Assembly (NCBI GenBank): GCA_023436825.1
Contig: JAEZHS010000721.1
Location: 1-20,416, forward strand
Origin: Pseudomonadota bacterium
GTDB lineage: Bacteria; Pseudomonadota; Alphaproteobacteria; Reyranellales; Reyranellaceae
Length of the DNA stretch: 20,416 bases
Direction: 5' to 3'
The position numbers were made by a program, and so were the translations under genes. Shown here piece after piece: positions 14,962-20,416 of the stretch (positions within the stretch are counted from its first letter, which is position 1; each line of letters starts with the position of its first letter). The notes beneath the pieces were generated by a model. The model did no database searches. It saw nothing but the letters and a program-made list of their open reading frames with translations, and was not told the DNA's origin.

Positions 14962-16090
14962 GACCATCGAACGCAGCTTTCCGAAGATCACCGAGAAGGG
15001 GCTGGACGAGCTGCGTCAGCGCATCGGCGTGAAGATCGGCGTGACCGCCGAGCCGTGGTGCCACGAGGCGACGCGCGACAACATCCGCCACTATGCGCAC
15101 GGCATCGGCGACGACAATCCGCTGTGGTGCGTGCCGGAATACGCAGCCAAGACGAAGTTCGGCGACGTGATCGCCCTGCCGAGCTTCCTGTTCACGACCA
15201 GCCGCATCATCTCGGGCTATGTCGGCGGCCTGCCGGGCATCCATGCCATGTGGTCGGGATCGGACTGGAACTGGCACAAGACCGTGCACCGCAACGACGA
15301 GATCAGGACCGAGGCCTGGCTGAAGGACCTGATCGTTCACGAGACCCGGTTCGCCGGCCGCGCCGTCCAGCAGATCTATCATGTCGATTTCTTCAACCAG
15401 AAGGGCGAGCTGGTGGCCGATGCCGACAGCTGGTGCTTCCGCACCGAGCGCGACCACGCGCGCGAGAAAGGCACGAAGTACAAGGAGGTGAAGGCGCGGG
15501 CGCCGCGGCGCTACTCCGAGAAGGAGCTGGCCGACGCCTACAAGCTCTACGCCGAGGAGAAGATCCGCGGCAGCGAGACGCGCTACTGGCAGGACGTCAG
15601 CGAAGGCGAGGCGCTGCCCACCATGCTCAAGGGGCCGATGACGGTCACCGGGTTCATCGCCTATGCCCAGGGCTGGGGCGGCCTCTATATCCGCGCCAAC
15701 AAGCTCGCCTGGAAGCTCGTCGACGCCCATCCCGGCCTCGGCATCGCCAACCGTTTCGGCATTCCCGACTGCCCCGAGCGCGTGCATTGGGAGGAGGAGT
15801 TCGCCCATGAGGTCGGCGCTCCCGGCGCCTATGACTACGGCCCCGAGCGCGCCTCGTGGCTCACCCACCAGCTCACCAACTGGATGGGCGACGACGGCTT
15901 CCTGCGCAACGCCACCTGCAAGATCCGCCGCCACAATCCGGCGGGCGACATCCTGTTCATCAACGCCAAGGTCAAGCGCAAGTTCGTCGAGAACGGCCGC
16001 CACCTGGTCGAGATCGAGCAGGAGGCGCGCAATCAGGACGACGAACTGTCGGTGCTCGGCACCGGCATCGTCGAGCTGCCCAGTCGCTGA
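14951..16090 (+). CDS. MaoC-like double-hotdog protein (probable acyl-CoA hydratase/dehydratase family)
   Basis: The 379-residue protein appears to be two fused hotdog domains, about 25-165 and 195-370. The first holds YAHGIGDDNPLW (48-59), which matches the hydratase motif (Y-x-x-G-D-x-N-P-L-H) except that the final His is Trp. Asp54 and Asn56 are kept. This matches MaoC-type N-terminal domains, in which one half may be structural. GSDWNWHKTVHRNDEI (about 106-121) is also typical of fused family members. The ATG at 14951 lies within the end of the ligase gene and follows GAGGG at nine bases. Next to a CoA ligase, the likely role is adding or removing water on the CoA thioester. The variant motif leaves catalysis uncertain. 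Confidence 0.82.
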   Translation: MPDRTIERSFPKITEKGLDELRQRIGVKIGVTAEPWCHEATRDNIRHYAHGIGDDNPLWCVPEYAAKTKFGDVIALPSFLFTTSRIISGYVGGLPGIHAMWSGSDWNWHKTVHRNDEIRTEAWLKDLIVHETRFAGRAVQQIYHVDFFNQKGELVADADSWCFRTERDHAREKGTKYKEVKARAPRRYSEKELADAYKLYAEEKIRGSETRYWQDVSEGEALPTMLKGPMTVTGFIAYAQGWGGLYIRANKLAWKLVDAHPGLGIANRFGIPDCPERVHWEEEFAHEVGAPGAYDYGPERASWLTHQLTNWMGDDGFLRNATCKIRRHNPAGDILFINAKVKRKFVENGRHLVEIEQEARNQDDELSVLGTGIVELPSR

Positions 16091-16124
16091 AGAATCAAAA
16101 GAAGAGTTCTTAGGGAGTGAAACG

Positions 16125-17087
16125 ATGAAACGGAGAGTCTTTGCGTGCGCGGTTGTCGCTTGTCTCGGGTTCGGCCTGCCGTCGAACGCGCAGACCTGGC
16201 CGGCCAAGCCCATCAAGATCGTGGTGCCCTATCAGGCGGGACAGGGCACCGACGTCGGCGCGCGGCTGTTCGCCGAGCAGCTGACCAAGGCGTTGGGACA
16301 GCAGGTCTTTGTCGACAACAAGCCGGGCGCCGGCGGCAACATCGGCACGGCCGAAGCGGCCCGCTCGCCCAACGACGGCTACACGCTGCTGATGGGCACC
16401 GTGGCGACGCAGACCATGAACGAGTTCCTCTATCCGTCGGTCGGCTACGATTCGCAGAAGGACTTCGAGCCGATCGCCCTGGTCGGCATGCTGCCCATGG
16501 TGATCTCGGCCAATCCGTCCTTCGCGGCCAACTCGGTGGCCGAGCTGGTCGCGGCGGCCAAGGCCAAGCCCGACAAGATCGACATAGCCTTGCCCAGCAC
16601 GACGGCGCGGCTGGTGTTCGAACTCTTGAAGGACAAGAGCGGCGCGCCCCTGTTCGGCGTGCCCTACAAGGGCTCGGCGACGGCCATGCAGGAAGTGACC
16701 GGCGGCCAGCTGCCGGTGATCATCGACACCGCGACGGCAACCCGTGGCCAGGTTGCGGGCGGCAAGCTGAAACCGCTCGGCATCACCACGCTGAAGTCGA
16801 GCGACCTGATGCCCGGCGTGAAGTCGGTGGCGGAGCAGGGCTTTCCGGGCTTCGAGGTCACGGCGTGGAACGCGCTCTATGCGCCCAAGGGGACGCCGAA
16901 AGCCGTCGTCGACCGCCTCAACGCCGAGATCGCCAAGATCCTCGCCCAGCCCGAGACGCGCCAGCGGCTTATGCAGATCGGCTTCGAGCCGGCCAGCGGC
17001 ACGCCCGAGCAATTGGCCGCCTTCGAGAAGCGCGAGCGCGACAAGTGGGGACCGCTGATCAAGGCTGCAGGCCTCAAGGGAGACTGA
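16125..17087 (+). CDS. TctC/Bug-family periplasmic substrate-binding protein
   Basis: The 320-residue exported protein has an Sec signal peptide (MKRRVFACAVVACLGFGL), with likely cleavage after SNA at residue 22. The mature protein begins QTWPAKPIKIVVPYQAGQGT, the hallmark of the tripartite tricarboxylate transporter receptor family, and continues with VDNKPGAGGNIGT and PYKGSATAMQEV. These proteins bind carboxylates. No TctA or TctB is in the window, so this is an orphan receptor; such proteins may act with distant TctAB or as sensors. The ATG at 16125 has GGGAG seven bases upstream. It lies 34 bases after the hotdog gene and 53 before the TRAP receptor. Confidence 0.95.
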   Translation: MKRRVFACAVVACLGFGLPSNAQTWPAKPIKIVVPYQAGQGTDVGARLFAEQLTKALGQQVFVDNKPGAGGNIGTAEAARSPNDGYTLLMGTVATQTMNEFLYPSVGYDSQKDFEPIALVGMLPMVISANPSFAANSVAELVAAAKAKPDKIDIALPSTTARLVFELLKDKSGAPLFGVPYKGSATAMQEVTGGQLPVIIDTATATRGQVAGGKLKPLGITTLKSSDLMPGVKSVAEQGFPGFEVTAWNALYAPKGTPKAVVDRLNAEIAKILAQPETRQRLMQIGFEPASGTPEQLAAFEKRERDKWGPLIKAAGLKGD

Positions 17088-17140
17088 CGATCGCTCGGCA
17101 ACCAAGAACAGACTGAGGAAACACAAGAAGGGAGAAGACG

Positions 17141-18154
17141 ATGCACAAGATGATTGGCCGACGCCCTATCGTGGTGGGCATGCTTGGCGCCGCTGGCGTG
17201 GGTGGTCATGCAGGGGCGCAGTCGCCCATCAAGTGGGACCTTTATGCCGTGACCGGCGTCACCCATCCGATCACACTGCGCTACAAGGAGTTCGCCGAAG
17301 AGGTGAAGAAGGCGACCAACGGCAAGCTCGACATCGTGGTGCGGCCGGCCGGCGAGTTGCCGTTCCGCGCCACCGAGGTGGTCAAGGTGGCGGGCGACGG
17401 CCAGGTGCAGCTCGCCGAGGCCTATCAGGGATTCATCTCCGGATCGGTGCCCCTGGCCTCGATCACCAGCCTTCCGTTCCTCGTGCGCAATGCCCAGGAG
17501 CTCGACAAGGCCTGGCCGATCATCGACAAGTTCACGACGCCCCTGTTCGCCAAGGCCGGCGTGAAGAACCTCTTCTATCACACGTGGCCGATCCAGAACG
17601 TCTTCGGCAAGGGCAAACCGATCCGCACTATCGAGGACTTCAAGGGCCGCAAGATCCGCTCGACCGACGCCAAGCAAGCCGAAATGCTGAAGCAGCTCGG
17701 CGCGTCATCGGTCAGCCTGACCACGGCCGAAGTGCCCGTCGCGATGGAGCGTGGGGTCGCCGAAGGCTTCATCACTGCGGGCTTCAACGTTGTCGGCGCC
17801 AAGTGGTACGAGTTCGTGCAATGGGCCTGGCTGGGCGACATTCACATCGGCGGTCCCGACTACACGCTCGTCAACATTGCCGCCTACGACAAGCTCGACG
17901 CCGATACGCGCGCCAAGCTCGACGGCGTCGCCAAGGACTACGCGCCGAAGTTCCGGGCCGCCAATCTCGGCGACGAAGCCAAGGACCTCGAAACCCTCAA
18001 GACGCAGTACAAGGTCGACCTCTTCGTGCCGCCCAAGGAGCAGATCGACGTGCTCACCGCCAGGATGCGACCTTACTGGGAGCAGTGGGCGGCGTCGCAA
18101 GGTGCCAACGGCACGGCGATGCTCAAGGAGATCCAGGCCGCGCTCGGCAAGTGA
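17141..18154 (+). CDS. TRAP transporter solute-binding protein, DctP family
   Basis: The 337-residue periplasmic receptor captures a carboxylate-type ligand for the adjacent TRAP membrane proteins. The N-terminus has Arg-Arg at residues 7-8 followed by a hydrophobic stretch and AGAQS, so it may be exported by Tat or Sec with cleavage near residue 26. DctP-family segments include GKLDIVVRPAGELPF (about 65-79), IEDFKGRKIRSTDAKQAEML (about 163-182) and VPVAMERGVAEGFI (about 196-209). The ribosome-binding site is GGGAG six to seven bases upstream. The next gene (DctQ) begins 11 bases after the stop. The ligand cannot be deduced from sequence. Confidence 0.95.
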   Translation: MHKMIGRRPIVVGMLGAAGVGGHAGAQSPIKWDLYAVTGVTHPITLRYKEFAEEVKKATNGKLDIVVRPAGELPFRATEVVKVAGDGQVQLAEAYQGFISGSVPLASITSLPFLVRNAQELDKAWPIIDKFTTPLFAKAGVKNLFYHTWPIQNVFGKGKPIRTIEDFKGRKIRSTDAKQAEMLKQLGASSVSLTTAEVPVAMERGVAEGFITAGFNVVGAKWYEFVQWAWLGDIHIGGPDYTLVNIAAYDKLDADTRAKLDGVAKDYAPKFRAANLGDEAKDLETLKTQYKVDLFVPPKEQIDVLTARMRPYWEQWAASQGANGTAMLKEIQAALGK

Positions 18155-18165
18155 CGGGGACGCTC

Positions 18166-18675
18166 ATGCAACCTTCCCCGGAACCCGCGCCGCGCGATGC
18201 GCTCGACCGCTGGGTCGGGCACCTCGCCCGGGTCTGCGGTGTGCTCGCGGCCTTGGCTGTCGTTGCCATCCTGGCGATCGTCTGCATCGAGACGGTGCTC
18301 CGCCAGTTCCAGTCCTCGCTTCTGGTGACCGACGAGATCGCGGGCTACCTCAATGCCGCCGTCATCTTCCTCGGCCTGGCGTGGACGCTGCGCGAGGGCG
18401 GCTTCATCCGTGTCGAGCTGCTGTACGACCGTGTCCACGGCGGCCTCAAGCAGGCGCTGCGCTGGCTGATCGTGCTGACGGCGGCCATCTTCGCGGCGCT
18501 CACCCTGTGGGTCTGCCTCCGGCAGGTCATCTACGCCTTCGACAACGACACGCGTGCCGTGTCGATCATCGACACGCCCGAATGGATCCCGCAGTCGGTG
18601 ATGGTGCTGGGGCTGGCGGTGCTCCTTCTCCAGCTCGTGGCCTGGATGGTCGATCGTGTCCGGCGCATTCCCTGA
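18166..18675 (+). CDS. TRAP transporter small membrane subunit, DctQ family
   Basis: The 169-residue protein has four predicted membrane helices, near 22-42, 57-77, 98-120 and 142-162. DEIAGYLNAAVIFLGLAW (56-73) and REGGFIRVELL (76-86) are DctQ family features, and TPEWIP (137-142) matches the loop before the last helix. It pairs with DctM and is needed for transport. The ATG at 18166 is preceded by GGGGA at five bases. It follows DctP by 11 bases, and the DctM start lies nine bases after its stop. Confidence 0.93.
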   Translation: MQPSPEPAPRDALDRWVGHLARVCGVLAALAVVAILAIVCIETVLRQFQSSLLVTDEIAGYLNAAVIFLGLAWTLREGGFIRVELLYDRVHGGLKQALRWLIVLTAAIFAALTLWVCLRQVIYAFDNDTRAVSIIDTPEWIPQSVMVLGLAVLLLQLVAWMVDRVRRIP

Positions 18676-18684
18676 GTGACGACC

Positions 18685-19989
18685 ATGAACCTGGAATTCC
18701 TGACCCTGATCCTGGTCGCAAGCCTCGCCGTCATGCTGGTGGTCGGGCAGTGGACGGCCTTCGCGCTGGGCATCTGCGGCGTGCTTGTGCTCTATCTCAG
18801 CAAGGGCGTGCTCGGGCTGACCGCGCTGTCGTCGGTCGTCTGGAACAACGCCAACAGCTACATCCTGATCGCCGTGCCGATGTTCCTGCTGATGGGCGAG
18901 ATCATCCTGCGCAGCGGCGTCAGCAGCTACTTCTATCGCGGCGTCGTGGCGCTGATGGGCCGCCGCCTTCCGGGCGGGCTGTTGCATGCCAACATCGCGA
19001 GCTGCGCAGTGTTCTCGGCCGTCTCCGGCTCGAGTGTCGCCACGGCGGCGACCGTCGGCACCGTGGCCATTCCCGAGATGCTGTCGCGCGGCTATGAGCC
19101 CAGGACCGTGTTCGGCTCGCTCGCCGCGGGCGGCACGCTCGGCATCCTGATCCCGCCCAGCATCGTCATGGTGCTGTACGGCGCGCTGGTCGAGGAATCG
19201 ATCGCCCGCTTGTTCATGGCGGGCGTGCTGCCCGGCCTGCTGATGGCAGGCATCTTCATGGTGTTCATCGCCATCCTGCTGCTGCTGAAGCCGTCCTATG
19301 CGCCCCCGCGAGAACCAGGCCCTGACAAGTCGCGGGCGGGCGAGGCGGTGCATGTGTTTCCAGTGTTGGGGTTGCTGGTCGTCGTCCTGGGCAGCATCTA
19401 TTCCGGCATTGCGACGCCGACCGAGGCGTCCGCGCTGGGCGCCGCTGGCGCCATATTGCTGGCGGTCGGCTATCGCAGCTTCACGCGCAAGGTGTTCACC
19501 GAATCGCTGATGGCCACCGTCAAGACGACCTGCATGGTCGCGCTGATCATCATCTGCGCCCAGATCCTGTCGACCGCGCTGACCTATTCCGGCGTGAGCC
19601 GCACCGTCAGCGAGTGGGTGATGGGACTGGGGCTGGGCAAGTGGCAGTTCTTCGTCGCTCTGGTCGTGCTCTATCTGGTGCTGGGCTGCTTCGTCGACGG
19701 CGTGTCGATGATCTACATGACCCTGCCCGTGCTCCTGCCCGTCGTGAAGGCGTTCGGCTTCGACCTGGTCTGGTTCGGCGTCATTCTCACGGTGCTGATC
19801 GAGCTGGGGCAGATCACGCCGCCCGTGGGACTGAACCTGTTCACCATCCATGCCATATCAGGCGGTGCGAAATTCTCCGAGGTAGCGGCAGGCTCGGCCC
19901 CTTACGTGGCGTTGATGCTGCTCGTTATTCTCATGCTCTGCCTGTGGCCCGAGATCGCGCTGTGGCTCCCGACCACGATGCGCGGCTGA
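18685..19989 (+). CDS. TRAP transporter large membrane subunit, DctM family
   Basis: The 434-residue polytopic protein is the sodium-coupled permease of the TRAP system. Family motifs include CAVFSAVSGSSVATAATVGT (about 111-130), GGTLGILIPPSIVMVLYG (about 148-165) and, near the C-terminus, ELGQITPPVGLNLF (about 373-386). About eleven or twelve helices are expected. The start could be GTG at 18676, directly after the DctQ stop, or ATG at 18685. Neither has a strong ribosome-binding site, so coupling to DctQ translation is likely. It is followed after 30 bases by the selenoprotein gene, probably on the same transcript. Confidence 0.94.
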   Translation: MNLEFLTLILVASLAVMLVVGQWTAFALGICGVLVLYLSKGVLGLTALSSVVWNNANSYILIAVPMFLLMGEIILRSGVSSYFYRGVVALMGRRLPGGLLHANIASCAVFSAVSGSSVATAATVGTVAIPEMLSRGYEPRTVFGSLAAGGTLGILIPPSIVMVLYGALVEESIARLFMAGVLPGLLMAGIFMVFIAILLLLKPSYAPPREPGPDKSRAGEAVHVFPVLGLLVVVLGSIYSGIATPTEASALGAAGAILLAVGYRSFTRKVFTESLMATVKTTCMVALIIICAQILSTALTYSGVSRTVSEWVMGLGLGKWQFFVALVVLYLVLGCFVDGVSMIYMTLPVLLPVVKAFGFDLVWFGVILTVLIELGQITPPVGLNLFTIHAISGGAKFSEVAAGSAPYVALMLLVILMLCLWPEIALWLPTTMRG

Positions 19990-20019
19990 TCTCTAGTGTA
20001 TGTGAAGGAGGAGGATGCC

Positions 20020-20416
20020 ATGACCCGACGCAACAGCGGTGACTATGCCGTGGTGTGGCCGCGCAGCGCCAAGGCCGTGGAAGTGAAGCCGCTCGCCAAG
20101 CGCCTGGACACGATCGAAGGCAAGACCATCGCCTTCCTGTGGGACGACCTGTTCCGCGGCGACGAGATCTGGCCGATCCTCAAGCAGGAGATCGGCAAGC
20201 GCTATGCCGGCGTGACCTTCGTCGACCACGATGCATTCGGCTCCACGCATGGCGACGAAGAACATCGCGTGCTCAGCGAATTGCCGGGCAAGATCAAGTC
20301 GATGAACATCGACGCGGTCGTCTCCGGCATGGGGTGTTGAGGAAGCTGCACACCCGCCGTGTTGCGGGTCAGCGCAGTAGCAGAACAGGCCGGCGTGCCC
20401 ACCTCCTCGCTTTGCT
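20020..20416 (+). CDS. UGSC-family selenoprotein, 3' end cut by window; in-frame TGA (Sec107)
   Basis: The frame from ATG 20020 meets TGA at 20338-20340 after 106 codons and then stays open for 25 codons to the window edge. Around the TGA it reads Gly-Met-Gly-Cys-[TGA]-Gly-Ser-Cys-Thr-Pro, then AVLRVSAVAEQAGVPTSS. This is the diagnostic motif of the UGSC-containing selenoprotein family, so TGA is read as selenocysteine at residue 107, with Cys106 beside it and Cys110 forming a U-x-x-C redox-type pair. Earlier segments GKTIAFLWDDLFRGDEIWPI and FVDHDAFGSTHG fit a soluble alpha/beta fold. The ribosome-binding site AAGGAGG lies about nine bases upstream. The family function is not established to my knowledge. 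The gene follows the TRAP operon by 30 bases and probably belongs to it. A 106-residue protein ending at TGA would be a mis-annotation. Confidence 0.92.
20345..20373 (+). promoter_or_regulatory. Bacterial SECIS element candidate, just after the Sec TGA
   Basis: GCTG (20345-20348) pairs with CAGC (20370-20373) and ACCCGC (20352-20357) pairs with GCGGGT (20364-20369). CAC (20349-20351) is bulged and the loop is CGTGTT. The loop contains GU, and its first G is 19 bases after the TGA. Bacterial SECIS hairpins lie within the coding region soon after UGA, with a GU in the apical loop that binds SelB. This geometry fits, supporting selenocysteine insertion. Confidence 0.75.

Noticed and set aside
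18073..19851. Long minus-strand open frame opposite DctQ and DctM
   Set aside because: The His/Gln/Asp-rich translation is the mirror of hydrophobic TRAP subunits, not a protein family.
20338..20340. TGA as the true stop of a 106-residue protein
   Set aside because: The frame continues open with the exact UGSC motif and a SECIS-like hairpin follows, so selenocysteine is the better reading.

Overview
The window is high-GC DNA with dense, short-spaced genes. Its gene content (several TctC/TRAP uptake proteins, LysR and IclR regulators, CoA-ligase and MaoC-type genes) fits a metabolically versatile alphaproteobacterium of the Rhodospirillales/Hyphomicrobiales type, perhaps Reyranella-like. That placement is an inference from gene style, not from a marker gene.

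Layout. (1) 76-3237 (+) is an RND efflux permease of the AcrB/HAE1 type. (2) 3238-3647 is a non-coding convergent gap, more AT-rich in places than the genes around it. It holds a T-tract/A-tract hairpin, a consensus-like promoter and five copies of a TGCCGAAAAT repeat. (3) 3648-9430 (-) is a co-directional run, in transcription order ilvD, a FAD-dependent oxidoreductase, a 92-residue hypothetical protein, glmS and a class I glutamine amidotransferase. A LysR regulator at 9517-10407 is divergent from ilvD. (4) 10414-11564 (-) holds two TPP-dependent decarboxylase subunits resembling sulfopyruvate/phosphonopyruvate decarboxylase alpha and beta, with a divergent LysR regulator at 11644-12570. (5) 12574-20416 holds an IclR regulator (-) divergent from a long (+) gene run: acyl-CoA ligase, double-hotdog MaoC-like protein, TctC/Bug binding protein, TRAP DctP, DctQ and DctM, then the start of a UGSC-family selenoprotein.

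The most important observation is at the right end. The last gene starts at 20020 and appears to stop at TGA 20338-20340. The reading frame continues without a stop to the window edge, and the TGA sits exactly in the motif Cys-[TGA]-Gly-Ser-Cys-Thr-Pro. That is the signature of the UGSC-containing selenoprotein family, and a hairpin with a GU-containing loop begins five bases after the TGA. TGA is therefore read as selenocysteine (residue 107), and ordinary gene calling truncates this protein at 106 residues.

The gene order suggests one uptake-and-activation unit. TRAP DctPQM, and perhaps the lone TctC protein, import an organic acid. The CoA ligase, whose ATP-binding loop is non-canonical, would activate it, and the hotdog protein would hydrate or dehydrate the thioester. 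IclR would control transcription through a palindrome between the divergent starts. The substrate, and the role of the selenoprotein in the pathway, cannot be read from the sequence.
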